Shown here one piece after another: positions 43,830-52,072 of a stretch of 64,000 nucleotides of DNA. The stretch lies in contig LVAO01000004.1 of the NCBI GenBank assembly GCA_001604065.1, forward strand, positions 42,011 to 106,010, read 5' to 3'. Position 1 is the first letter of the stretch; each line of letters starts with the position of its first letter. Origin of the DNA: Clostridiales bacterium Firm_09. Its GTDB lineage: Bacteria; Bacillota; Clostridia; Christensenellales; DTU072. Position numbers and translations under genes: made by a program. Below the pieces are notes generated by a model, which did not search any database, was not told the origin of the DNA, and worked only from the letters and a program-made list of their open reading frames with translations.

Positions 43830-45788
43830 TTAATGGCGCCCGCCGAAGCTTCCGCCGCCGAAGCCGCCTCCTCCGCCGCGGAAGCCTCCGCCGCCGAAGC
43901 CTCCCCCGCCAAAGCCTTTTCCGCCAAAGCCGCCGCCGGGTCGGTTGGAAGGATGCTGAAGGTTGTAAGCCGTATTGCGGATGGAAGTAATGCTCCGCTC
44001 CAAGTGCGCGCCCAGGTCAAAGCCGCCGCCCATATCGCGCATCGCGTGCGACAGCCACAGATAGGTGAAGAGATAGCTTCCCGTGGGATTATAATATCCG
44101 CGTTCGTATTCGGTATTTTTTGTGATTTCGGGGTACACCAGCTTCAGATTTCTGATCACTTCTTTAGAAATGTTCATCATTGTCGCATAGACAAGATACT
44201 CTTCCCAAAGAATCAATTGCGGTATCTCATACTCTTTCAGGTTGGAGAAGTCCAACATATACTTCTTCAGTCCGTTCGCGCGGGCCAGCTCCTCCTCACC
44301 TTTTTTGTTGAGTCGGGGGATTTTGGGTATGCCGACAAAAAGGATAATGCCTGCGATAATCATGGCAACAGGCAGAAACGCCGCGCCTCCGTACATGAAG
44401 ACAACACCTCCGACAACACCCAGCGCCGCACCTGCCGCACTCAGAATTCTGCCGGACCTTGATAAGGCGCCAACAAACGCGTTCCGGTTGAACCAATTTT
44501 TTGATTTGGTATTGAATTCGTTTATTGAGTCATCGATATCGGCATAATGCTTCTTGGCGTATTTTTCAAATTCGCTCATGGTAAACTCATGCTGAGCCCA
44601 GGCCTCGACTCTCGCGAGAAGTCTGTAAAGCGTATGTTCATATGGCCGGAGATCCCCTTTCATCGTATCCGGCACATCCTTAACATGAATTTTATAATCT
44701 TTTTCTGGCGAAGGGATGATTTCTATATAATGCCGGCGCGCAAGTTCCAGAACGGTTGCCGAAAGCAGTCTGCCGCGCAGATTCTTTTTTTCTACGCCGC
44801 CATCATAATAATAAAACAAATGCCCGAGTTCTCCCGCGCTCCACTCCTTGGGGATATCGCGCAGATACTCGGGATATTCCCCTTTGATGCGCCTGTTCCT
44901 GATGCGGATAAAGAGAACAGCTCCTGCGGATAAGGCAATCAGCAAAGAAGATGCAACCGTATTGGCGACAGCCTTGCGGTACTCCGCCTTCTGTTTGGCT
45001 TCCCATTCGTCGGCCCATGCCTGTTCCTCGGCGATAATCGATTCCAGTTTGGCTTCGAAAGAGGACTTTACAAGTGTCCCGAAAAGTTCTTTGGGCATCG
45101 CAATGCGGGTTTCCACCTGCGTGCCGCTCGGAATATCCGAAGCGCTGTATAAAAGACTGGTGTCTCCTATCTCCAGATTGCTTCTGGCTTCGGTATGAAA
45201 CCATGCCCGCGTCCCCTGCGTAGAGGCATTGCCGGGAAGCCTGACAACGCAAGTGTAATTTTTTATATACAAACCCGTATCTTCCGTAATCTGCTTCCAA
45301 TACAAGACCGCAGTATCCGCGTACATGCCTGCCGCATCGGTTATTGTATAGGTAAAAGTAAAAGAACGTGTGCCGCTTTTGACAGAAGGCACGATCACCC
45401 CCATTTCGTAATCCGAGCCGGACACTCTTATATACCATGTATTGGCCTGATTGAGCGCGTCTGCAACATTATACGAGCGGTCAAGTTCGGACAAAGCCAG
45501 CCCTCTGTCGTTATCGTAAACAGACATGTTTTTGATGCTGCCGCTGTATCGGAAATTGCTGTCATACAATGTAAAGGTTTTATAAAAGTTACGGTAACCC
45601 TCGGACGAATCGACACCAACCTTCCAGGTTTCGGAGACGTCAAGATTGCCCTCCGCGTCAAGCGAGGCATCTACTGCAAACTGCTCCATCCATAAATCAC
45701 CTTTTTGCGCGTCGTTGCAGGCAGTCAAAGAAAAAGCAGCGGACAAGAGAAGCACGATCATCACAGCCGCAGCAAAAAACTTCTTCAT
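43830..45788 (-). CDS. DUF2207 membrane protein with Gly-rich C-terminus
   Basis: About 652 residues; ATG at 45788 (MKKFF). The signal peptide ends LTAC, so it may be lipidated. The extracellular N-terminal DUF2207 domain (about 25-270; LDAEGNLDVSETWKV is typical) is followed by a membrane helix near 305-320, a cytosolic domain (GELGHLFYYYDGGVE, GRLLSATVLELARRHYIEI), two more helices near 495-540, and a tail almost wholly Gly/Phe (GGGFGGGGFRGG) ending in His. LemA and DUF2207 proteins are frequent neighbours; the function is unknown but linked to the envelope. It follows lemA by four bases. Confidence 0.87.
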   Translation of the reverse strand: MKKFFAAAVMIVLLLSAAFSLTACNDAQKGDLWMEQFAVDASLDAEGNLDVSETWKVGVDSSEGYRNFYKTFTLYDSNFRYSGSIKNMSVYDNDRGLALSELDRSYNVADALNQANTWYIRVSGSDYEMGVIVPSVKSGTRSFTFTYTITDAAGMYADTAVLYWKQITEDTGLYIKNYTCVVRLPGNASTQGTRAWFHTEARSNLEIGDTSLLYSASDIPSGTQVETRIAMPKELFGTLVKSSFEAKLESIIAEEQAWADEWEAKQKAEYRKAVANTVASSLLIALSAGAVLFIRIRNRRIKGEYPEYLRDIPKEWSAGELGHLFYYYDGGVEKKNLRGRLLSATVLELARRHYIEIIPSPEKDYKIHVKDVPDTMKGDLRPYEHTLYRLLARVEAWAQHEFTMSEFEKYAKKHYADIDDSINEFNTKSKNWFNRNAFVGALSRSGRILSAAGAALGVVGGVVFMYGGAAFLPVAMIIAGIILFVGIPKIPRLNKKGEEELARANGLKKYMLDFSNLKEYEIPQLILWEEYLVYATMMNISKEVIRNLKLVYPEITKNTEYERGYYNPTGSYLFTYLWLSHAMRDMGGGFDLGAHLERSITSIRNTAYNLQHPSNRPGGGFGGKGFGGGGFGGGGFRGGGGGFGGGSFGGRH

Positions 45789-45792
45789 TCTG

Positions 45793-46305
45793 CTAAAATT
45801 GGACCTTGGGCGCAGCCTTCTCCGCTTCGTCCGCCTTAAAATACATTTCGGGCTTGAATTTGAATATGGAAGCGATGATTCTCGCGGGGAACATTTCTGT
45901 TTTTTGGTTATAAAGCATAACGCTGTCATTGTAGAACTGACGGCTGTAGGCAATCTTGGTTTCGATTTCCTTTAACTGTCCCTGCAGATCCATAAAGTTG
46001 GTATTCGCCTTAAGCTCTGGATATCTTTCCATCACGACCATCAGACGGCTCAATGCCCCGGAGAGCTGATTGTTCGCATCTATTTTTTCGGCCGTTGTCT
46101 GCGCGCCGCCCACAGAGGCTCGTGCCTTGGTAACCTCGGTCAATACCTCGTTCTCATGCTTGGCATAGCCCTTGACCGTCTCCACAAGATTTGGGATAAG
46201 ATCAAAACGCTTCTTGAGCTGAACGTCAATCTGCGCCCATGCATTATGCACCCTGTTGCGCATTTTGACAAGACTGTTATACGTTGCAATGGTATAAATA
46301 CACAT
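45793..46305 (-). CDS. LemA family protein lacking the usual membrane anchor
   Basis: 170 residues. The core is typical LemA: TYNSLVKMRNRVHNAWAQIDVQLKKRFDLIPNLVETVKGYAKHE and the C-terminal YNDSVMLYNQKTEMFP. LemA proteins normally begin with a membrane helix of ~20 residues; here only MCIYTIATYN precedes the core. The ATG at 46305 has GGAG at good spacing and an in-frame stop lies six codons upstream, so the short N-terminus is real unless there is a sequencing error. It is the first gene of the lemA-DUF2207 operon. Confidence 0.9.
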   Translation of the reverse strand: MCIYTIATYNSLVKMRNRVHNAWAQIDVQLKKRFDLIPNLVETVKGYAKHENEVLTEVTKARASVGGAQTTAEKIDANNQLSGALSRLMVVMERYPELKANTNFMDLQGQLKEIETKIAYSRQFYNDSVMLYNQKTEMFPARIIASIFKFKPEMYFKADEAEKAAPKVQF

Positions 46306-46374
46306 TTTGGTTCTCCGATATTAGAATATACTTTGCCGCAACAATTATCGATCGCATCGGCATCTGTCGGATAG

Positions 46375-46403
46375 ATTATACAATGCCTTATGAAAAAAGT
46401 AAA
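46375..46403 (-). promoter_or_regulatory. Promoter of lemA-DUF2207
   Basis: Minus-strand TTTACT (46403-46398), 17 bases, TATAAT (46380-46375) with TTG just before it. The leader to 46305 is about 60 bases. Confidence 0.7.
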
Positions 46404-46462
46404 TACTTACTGGATATCAAAATACATCCGCAAACGTGGTTTATGAAAAGCTTCCTCAACAA

Positions 46463-46490
46463 AACACGCAAACGGTTTTGCTTGCGTGTT
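46463..46490 (-). terminator. Terminator of tRNA-Leu
   Basis: AACACGCAA (46463-46471) pairs perfectly with TTGCGTGTT (46482-46490); on the minus strand TTTTG follows. It begins four bases past the tRNA CCA. Confidence 0.75.
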
Positions 46491-46493
46491 CTG

Positions 46494-46580
46494 TGGTGCC
46501 GTTAGTCGGGCTCGAACCGACATGATCTTTCGATCGAGGGATTTTAAGTCCCTTGCGTCTGCCTGTTCCGCCATAACGGC
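46494..46580 (-). tRNA. tRNA-Leu (TAA)
   Basis: 87 bases with CCA and the long variable arm of class II tRNAs. Acceptor GCCGTTA/TAACGGC; anticodon stem AGGGA/TCCCT with loop CTTAAAA (anticodon TAA); variable arm CGATC...GATC; T-arm CGGTTCGAGCCCG. Confidence 0.95.
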
Positions 46581-46598
46581 AAAAGGCAATTTACGGAA

Positions 46599-46641
46599 TA
46601 AGTTGTCCCATCCGGTCTTCATGGACGGATGAGACAACTTA
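46599..46641. repeat. Long hairpin between tRNA-Cys and tRNA-Leu
   Basis: TAAGTTGTC-C-CATCCG pairs with CGGATG-A-GACAACTTA (one mismatch in 16), loop of 11 bases. It starts one base past the tRNA-Cys CCA (minus strand) and has no long T-run. No separate promoter is seen for tRNA-Leu, so the hairpin is a processing element or partial terminator. Confidence 0.75.
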
Positions 46642-46642
46642 A

Positions 46643-46717
46643 TGGAGGCACCACCCGGATTCGGACCGGGGAATAAAGGTTTTGCAGACCTCTACCTTAC
46701 CACTTGGTTATGGTGCC
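46643..46717 (-). tRNA. tRNA-Cys (GCA)
   Basis: 75 bases with CCA. Acceptor GGCACCA/TGGTGCC, anticodon loop CTGCAAA (anticodon GCA), T-arm CCGGTCCGAATCCGG. Confidence 0.95.
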
Positions 46718-46729
46718 GCTTGCCTAGGA

Positions 46730-46760
46730 ATTATAACACACTATCCCAATATATGTCCAA
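46730..46760 (-). promoter_or_regulatory. Promoter of the tRNA-Cys/tRNA-Leu unit
   Basis: Minus-strand TTGGAC (46760-46755) and TATAAT (46735-46730) with TG one base before the -10 box; the spacer is 19 bases (18 if the -35 is read as TGGACA). Confidence 0.6.
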
Positions 46761-46833
46761 TATTTTTATAAAGTTATTAGAATTTTATTTCGGTCATGGA
46801 CATCGCATACGCCCGGAACAAAAGGAACAAACA

Positions 46834-49800
46834 CTACGGTTCAATCCTTTTGCGGTTTTTGATTCCGATCGCAATACTGGCGATTACGGCTGCAAGAACA
46901 GAACCGGCTATCGAAGAAAACACAATGTATTCCCACAGGCTGAGGCTTTTCTCATTGCCTCTGATAAAAGAAATACTGTCGGTTTCAAGGTCGTATTCGT
47001 ATCCGTAATAATATAAATCGGCGCCGTCGTATACGAGTTTTCCGAATGTCGGGTTGGCAAGATGCGGATTATGCAGCTCTTCGCCGAATTCGACAGGAAT
47101 ATTGGGGTTTTCTGTATAATCATAGAACTTATCGCCCATGGTGCCTAAGGTAACGTATAATGTCCCTTCTTTGCCGAGTTTTGCCTTGCCGGTCGCGGAA
47201 GTATCGACAGGATTGCCCGCGCTGTCCAGATAATAAGTTTCTGTGTAGGTGTGATCATGCCCGGCAAGCACCAGACGGACGCCGTATTCCGCAAAAATGG
47301 AAGTCAGCTGCGCGCGGAGTGCAACAACATCCGCATCCTTGGAGTGCGAACCCGAAGAATAGATGCCTTTGTGCATGATGACAACTTTTATTTTTTGCGT
47401 GCTCTGAAGATCCGCAATGAGCCAATCCCTCTGCGCGACAGCTAGTTTGTTGTTGCTGCCAAGATTATTGGTATTGAGAACAGTAAAATGAACGCCGCTG
47501 TAATCAAAGCTGTAATACGCACCGGTCAGATCATTTTGCTCGGGATAACTTATATTGTAATGGCTCAGGAAATAGCTGTATGGCTGAGCCGCCGCGTTCC
47601 GGTCCGTCATCGTCATGGTTTTTAATACTTCGTCCGGCGCCTCATATGTATATTGATCATGGTTGCCCGCTGCAACAACCTGCGTCGTATTGCCCCAGTA
47701 TGCCGCGGAGGTATCCAAGAAATACTTCCACTGCGCGAGGTTTTTTGCATTATCGACGACATCGCCGCAGTTGATAACAAAATCATACCCATTGGGGAAG
47801 ACGCTGCTGATTTCTGACAGAATGCGGTCAACCTGCTTATACGTTCTGAGAGCCGAGCCTTGAATGTCCGTCAGAAGAAGCAACTCAAAAGGTTCGTTCC
47901 CTGCAGGCGCGGTTTTGAAGGTGTAAAATTCGCTCCAATAACCCTCCTGCGCGCTTCCTACACGGTAGGTGTATTCTGTTCCCGGCTTCAGTCCGGTCAA
48001 GGATACGGTATGTCTGCCCACAGATACATGCATCAGCGTGGCATAGACACCAAGATCGATGCTGGCTGTTGTGGTGGCAACCGAAGAAAATTCGCCCGTC
48101 TTCTCTTCTCCAAGATCTCTGCCGGTCTCACGATATTGTATCTGAGTACCCGTGATACGCCTGTCGGTAAACCAGACAAAATTCTTTGTAGTCGCAGGAT
48201 CTTCGCCAAAGGTTACGCTGAGCATCGAGGGCAGCTTGCCGTTCTGTATGCTGGGTGCTTCGGGCGCTTTGTCCGAAACATAAGTGCACGGGAGCGAGGC
48301 ATCCAATTCATAATTGACATAAACGCCGTCAAAATTGTTTTCTGTCGACGCGGTTTCATCGATACGGAAGCTGTAAAGAATATTGTATGCAATTTCTCCA
48401 AGACCGGTATAAAAGCTGTCCGTAATATAATCATTGAGCACCTTGTCCAGATAATCGCCAAGAGAAAGCCCTTCCAGACTGAATGAGAAGCCAAACATGC
48501 CTCCGAGCGTAGAAAGTATGGGCGGAACGACCACATTAAGAACAAATGCCTTCGGATCGAGCTGGATATTATTGTCAAAGATGCGTAAAAAAACGATAAG
48601 TGCTTGGGCGCTTTCTTCCGACATTGCGGCAGTCAGGTCTATGGGCAGAAGAAGCCCTTTGACCAATCTCAACAATCCTTTCTGTTCATCCAAAAGAAGA
48701 TCAATCAAGGCCTGAACCGTTTCGCCGCTGTAAAAGCCCGCCAATGCATCCAATGTGCTCTGAGGCGCATCCGCCAGGGAAGAATCTGTTCCGCCGTTAT
48801 GCATGAGATAAGAGCCTACACCGAAATCAAAGAGGGTATCGCCTTGCGGATTGACTTTTATTTCCATAGCTTCCGTAAGAAGTTCATCCAGATATCCGCA
48901 GATTTTTTTACCTCTTCCTGTCCCCTGATATGCCGGATTCTGTCCTGTATAGGTATAGTCGGCAAGCACGACATCTTCCAAATGGACGATTAATCCATTG
49001 ATTAGCGGCGAAACAGCATTGGAAAACAAAGATAAAACGCCGTCACCGAGCATCTTCGCCAGCAAATCTCCAAGCCCCGCAATAAAATCAGGCCTCAGAT
49101 AAGCGTATTTGACGTTGTTGACAATATTGCGGAATAGTTTAGTGGCCGCATATTCGCTGGAATCGGTAATATATGCGCTGCCGTTGTCATGCATCAGGTA
49201 TTTGCCCAGATTGCAAAACGCGATATAATCATCACTCATGTAATTGTCTTCGAAAAGCTTCGTCACATCCACATTTTCCACAAGCTCGATTGTCGACAAA
49301 TAATTCTCCGCATATTTGCCGTCCACCAAGCCTCTCTGCAGTATTGTATATCTTGTTCCGCCTTTATAGCCGGTCGGGGAGGCGGTTTCGGTGTCTATGA
49401 TGACGTTGTGATTGAGCGATTCGTGCGTGGCGATGTCATTGCTGTGCATATGTCCGGTAAAAACATATCGCATACCCAGGTCCGCAAGAAAATCCGCTAC
49501 TTCGCGCCATCCATAAATGGTAAACTCCTTCAGAAGCGTATCCTCATAGGCAAAGTGCGGTACAACATTGTGGTGCATCATGCCGATGACGCTTTGTCCG
49601 TCTAAAAGCCCCTGGGCAGATTTTGCCATAAGATAGTCGCGGGTGCTCTCATAGAAATAACCGCCGACATGATGGTTGATTTCGGCATCGGAGATTTCTT
49701 CATCTATCGATATCAACGTATAGTTTTTGGGGAGATAGGCGATATAACTGATATCCCCGTTGGTATAATCGGACTGCGCTTCCAAACCGTTCTCTCTGTA

Positions 49801-50493
49801 TTGCCAGTCGATTGTGACATTTTCTGCCGTGGTGCTGTTGATATAATTGCCCGCATAGGGAAGATTGTCAAAATAGACATCCGTAAGCGTTGCATAATAA
49901 TCCTCAATCTCCTGGTCGCTCAGATCCGGATATCCCAAAGAGGAATATATTTTTGTAATATCCTTTCTCGTTGTCAAATGGTTGCAAGGCTGTCCTTTGC
50001 CATTATTTCTGAAATGTTCGGCATCGGGATTGTACATGTCGTGATTGCCGACAGACACAAATACCTGAAAATCAGGATTGCCGTTATTTCTTATCGTGTT
50101 CTGCAGCTCGCGAAGAAGGTTCGCCATCTCAATGTGCGCCTGAATTTCGCCGTTCAAAGACAAATCTCCGGAAATCAGGAGGTAATCCGGATTCTCTGCA
50201 AGGATTTGTGCAAAGGTCTGCCTGTTCATGAAGCTGCTTTCTAGAAGAAGCTTGGTGCCCGAAATCATCGTATCGGCAAAATCCGTGCCTTCATTGTCCG
50301 GATAACAATAGTTCAAGGGATAATAATGTGTATCCGTGAGATGCGCGATCTTGATTTCGTCCGTTATGACAAATTGTCCTGCCGCATCTGCCGCGGGAGA
50401 AACCGGATTTGCAGCCGCAAGCGCCGCTGCTGCCGCACAAAAAACAAGAGTGGAAGCACAAAGCGTTAAAAACCATTTTTTTGTCCTGATCAT
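46834..50493 (-). CDS. Secreted, wall/membrane-anchored protein with two metallophosphoesterase domains
   Basis: 1219 residues; ATG at 50493 behind GGAGAAAGG. A signal peptide (residues 1-31) leads. The first calcineurin-like domain spans about 45-420: DTHYY, GDLSLNGE, GNHD, MHHN, GHMHSND. A helical region of ~300 residues follows, then a Fn3-like purple-acid-phosphatase N-domain (about 765-880; GLKPGTEYTYRVGSA). The second phosphoesterase domain (about 885-1140) has TDIQG, NCGDVVDN, AAGNHDQYTYE, MHKGIYSSGS and AGHDHTYTE. A C-terminal membrane helix and a short KNRKR tail act as anchor. It probably releases phosphate or acts on nucleotides or phosphodiesters outside the cell. Monocistronic. 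Confidence 0.9.
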   Translation of the reverse strand: MIRTKKWFLTLCASTLVFCAAAAALAAANPVSPAADAAGQFVITDEIKIAHLTDTHYYPLNYCYPDNEGTDFADTMISGTKLLLESSFMNRQTFAQILAENPDYLLISGDLSLNGEIQAHIEMANLLRELQNTIRNNGNPDFQVFVSVGNHDMYNPDAEHFRNNGKGQPCNHLTTRKDITKIYSSLGYPDLSDQEIEDYYATLTDVYFDNLPYAGNYINSTTAENVTIDWQYRENGLEAQSDYTNGDISYIAYLPKNYTLISIDEEISDAEINHHVGGYFYESTRDYLMAKSAQGLLDGQSVIGMMHHNVVPHFAYEDTLLKEFTIYGWREVADFLADLGMRYVFTGHMHSNDIATHESLNHNVIIDTETASPTGYKGGTRYTILQRGLVDGKYAENYLSTIELVENVDVTKLFEDNYMSDDYIAFCNLGKYLMHDNGSAYITDSSEYAATKLFRNIVNNVKYAYLRPDFIAGLGDLLAKMLGDGVLSLFSNAVSPLINGLIVHLEDVVLADYTYTGQNPAYQGTGRGKKICGYLDELLTEAMEIKVNPQGDTLFDFGVGSYLMHNGGTDSSLADAPQSTLDALAGFYSGETVQALIDLLLDEQKGLLRLVKGLLLPIDLTAAMSEESAQALIVFLRIFDNNIQLDPKAFVLNVVVPPILSTLGGMFGFSFSLEGLSLGDYLDKVLNDYITDSFYTGLGEIAYNILYSFRIDETASTENNFDGVYVNYELDASLPCTYVSDKAPEAPSIQNGKLPSMLSVTFGEDPATTKNFVWFTDRRITGTQIQYRETGRDLGEEKTGEFSSVATTTASIDLGVYATLMHVSVGRHTVSLTGLKPGTEYTYRVGSAQEGYWSEFYTFKTAPAGNEPFELLLLTDIQGSALRTYKQVDRILSEISSVFPNGYDFVINCGDVVDNAKNLAQWKYFLDTSAAYWGNTTQVVAAGNHDQYTYEAPDEVLKTMTMTDRNAAAQPYSYFLSHYNISYPEQNDLTGAYYSFDYSGVHFTVLNTNNLGSNNKLAVAQRDWLIADLQSTQKIKVVIMHKGIYSSGSHSKDADVVALRAQLTSIFAEYGVRLVLAGHDHTYTETYYLDSAGNPVDTSATGKAKLGKEGTLYVTLGTMGDKFYDYTENPNIPVEFGEELHNPHLANPTFGKLVYDGADLYYYGYEYDLETDSISFIRGNEKSLSLWEYIVFSSIAGSVLAAVIASIAIGIKNRKRIEP

Positions 50494-50525
50494 GCCTTTC
50501 TCCAAAAATAAATACAGTGCTTCCC

Positions 50526-50531
50526 ATTATA
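50526..50531 (-). promoter_or_regulatory. Extended -10 box of the metallophosphoesterase gene
   Basis: Minus-strand TATAAT with TG one base upstream (TGTTATAAT). No matching -35 box at normal spacing; extended -10 promoters can work without one. Confidence 0.45.
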
Positions 50532-50641
50532 ACAGAAAAAAAATCGTTGGGAAGAAAAAATTCAAATCTTTTACGATTACTTTACAATGAATGATTCTCT
50601 TGCCGGAGGGCAATACTTAATCACAATAAGGAGAGCAAACC

Positions 50642-50971
50642 ATGCCGGAAATTGTATACGGATTTTCGATTAAAAATGATAAGACGTTTGAGAAACTGGT
50701 GGAGGATGACCAGCTTGCCATCAACCATATCATACTCAACAAAGGCGATGATGTGCCGACACATAAGACAAACTCAAATATCTATATCCTTATAATAAGA
50801 GGAGAACTGACCGTCGGCTTTGCCAACAAAGAGACCCGCATATATACGTCCGGACAGCTTGTCAAAGTACCTTTCTGCGTAGAAATGAATATGGTTAACA
50901 GCGCCGACGACCCGGTGGAATTTTTTGTCATCAAAAGTCCCAGCCCGAAACATATGCAGAAGAAAACATAA
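50642..50971 (+). CDS. Small cupin-domain protein
   Basis: 109 residues, ATG behind AAGGAG. A single cupin beta-barrel: HIILNKGDDVPTHKTNSNIYILIIRGELTVGF covers motif 1 but with only one of the usual two histidines (H at DVPTHK), and motif 2 (LVKVPFCVEMNMVNSADDPVEFFVIK) has Asn in place of the last His. Metal binding is therefore uncertain. It may bind a small ligand. It is divergent from the metallophosphoesterase gene and followed by the tRNA cluster on the opposite strand. Confidence 0.85.
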   Translation: MPEIVYGFSIKNDKTFEKLVEDDQLAINHIILNKGDDVPTHKTNSNIYILIIRGELTVGFANKETRIYTSGQLVKVPFCVEMNMVNSADDPVEFFVIKSPSPKHMQKKT

Positions 50972-51109
50972 TATTTTAAGATAAAATTGCGGCAACGTTT
51001 TTTGAAAACCTCCCAATGGGAACTGCAGCATGCAGCTATGCGAAACAGCACATGCCGATACCCGAGGGCAAACTTCAGTAAGAATTCTGAAGCAGAAACA
51101 CAATGAAAA

Positions 51110-51140
51110 AGCCGCCTTTCGCAAAATGCGAAAGGCGGCT
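51110..51140 (-). terminator. Terminator of the six-tRNA cluster
   Basis: A 13-base perfect stem (AGCCGCCTTTCGC with GCGAAAGGCGGCT), loop of five, followed on the minus strand by TTTTT. It lies eight bases past tRNA-Tyr. Confidence 0.88.
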
Positions 51141-51147
51141 GCCAATT

Positions 51148-51232
<85 letters not shown>

Positions 51233-51235
51233 ATG

Positions 51236-51312
51236 TGGAGCTGGCTAATGGAATCGAACCATCAACCTGCTGATTACAAATCAGCTGCTCTGCCTGATTG
51301 AGCTAAGCCAGC
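51236..51312 (-). tRNA. tRNA-Thr (TGT)
   Basis: 77 bases with CCA. Acceptor GCTGGCT/AGCCAGC; anticodon stem GCTGA/TCAGC with loop TTTGTAA (anticodon TGT); T-arm GATGGTTCGATTCCATT. Confidence 0.95.
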
Positions 51313-51345
51313 AATCTCTTTTGGATACCGTTGATTGCCCGATTC

Positions 51346-51421
51346 TGGTGCCTTGGGGCGGAATCGAACCACCGACACGGGGATTTTCAGTCCCCTGCTC
51401 TACCGACTGAGCTACCAAGGC
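51346..51421 (-). tRNA. tRNA-Phe (GAA)
   Basis: 76 bases with CCA. Acceptor GCCTTGG/CCAAGGC; anticodon stem GGGGA/TCCCC with loop CTGAAAA (anticodon GAA). Confidence 0.95.
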
Positions 51422-51424
51422 AAT

Positions 51425-51501
51425 TGGCGATCCGGAAGGGGCTCGAACCCTCGACCTCTAGCGTGACAGGCTAGCGTTCTAACCAACTGAACTACCGGAC
51501 C
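51425..51501 (-). tRNA. tRNA-Asp (GTC)
   Basis: 77 bases with CCA. Acceptor GGTCCGG/CCGGATC with one G-T pair; anticodon stem CTAGC/GCTAG with loop CTGTCAC (anticodon GTC). Confidence 0.95.
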
Positions 51502-51538
51502 ATGAATTGCCGCTTGCTTTATAAATATTCTTTTTAAG

Positions 51539-51615
51539 TGGTGGGCCTTCACGGACTTGAACCGCGGACCAATCGGTTATGAGCCGACCGCTCTAACCAA
51601 CTGAGCTAAAGGCCC
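51539..51615 (-). tRNA. tRNA with anticodon CAT (probably tRNA-Ile2, lysidine-modified)
   Basis: 77 bases with CCA. Acceptor GGGCCTT/AAGGCCC; anticodon loop CTCATAA. The CAT anticodon fits elongator Met, initiator Met or Ile2. The body (CCTTTAGCTCAGTTGGTTAG and GGCTCATAACC) resembles the B. subtilis tRNA-Ile(CAT) that TilS modifies, as I recall it; an initiator is unlikely because the first pair is G-C. Confidence 0.8.
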
Positions 51616-51634
51616 TCGCGCAACACCGCTTTTG

Positions 51635-51711
51635 TGGTCGGGGCGAAGGGATTTGAACCCCCGACTTCTTGGTCCCAAACCAAGCGCGCTACCAAACTGC
51701 GCCACACCCCG
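51635..51711 (-). tRNA. tRNA-Pro (TGG)
   Basis: 77 bases with CCA. Acceptor CGGGGTG/CGCCCCG; anticodon stem CTTGG/CCAAG with loop TTTGGGA (anticodon TGG). First gene of the cluster behind the promoter. Confidence 0.95.
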
Positions 51712-52072
51712 CTTCTGAGACCGTATCGATTTGCGACTTTAATAATATACATTATCCTATTAAATATGTCAACAATTTTCGGTACGGATTTTTAAAAATT
51801 TGAGAAGCCCGCGGTGTCTTCTCTGCCGGCAAATGCAGCCACCTCATTGCTTTGACATGATAAAAAAGCATACGTTTTTTTGCCCTGATTTTTTGCTTCG
51901 CAAATTGACTTGTAAAGCCATAAACAAAGGCAAAAGCGAGTAAATTTTGAGGTTAAAGCAAATCTTTTGGGCCGCTTTCCGTCTGCCCGTCGTTTCAGGC
52001 AACGCTATTGCCTTCTTCCCCGGTCACCGCAAATCGCCTAGAAATTCTTTTGCCTGAATTCTCAGAGTTTCC
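51712..52072. other. Intergenic stretch of ~360 bases with no gene found
   Basis: Between the end of the putative metalloprotease gene and tRNA-Pro. The first ~60 bases hold the tRNA promoter. The rest (about 51785-52072) has no reading frame with a ribosome binding site and matches no RNA I know. It contains one inverted repeat, AGGCAA-CGCTA-TTGCCT (51997-52013), and several T-rich stretches. It might hold an unknown small RNA or the remnant of a dispersed repeat. Confidence 0.5.
51744..51772 (-). promoter_or_regulatory. Promoter of the tRNA cluster
   Basis: Minus-strand TTGACA (51772-51767), 17 bases, TATATT (51749-51744), about 26 bases before the predicted transcript reaches tRNA-Pro. 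Confidence 0.75.

Noticed and set aside
43850..43935. Short tandem DNA repeats resembling a CRISPR or minisatellite
   Set aside because: They encode the GGF-type repeats of the DUF2207 C-terminus; spacing is irregular and there are no spacers.
43761..44462. Plus-strand frame with Ala/Glu/Ser-rich repeats
   Set aside because: It is the complement of the Gly-rich codons (GGC/GGA/TTC) of the DUF2207 tail; repeats arise from that composition.
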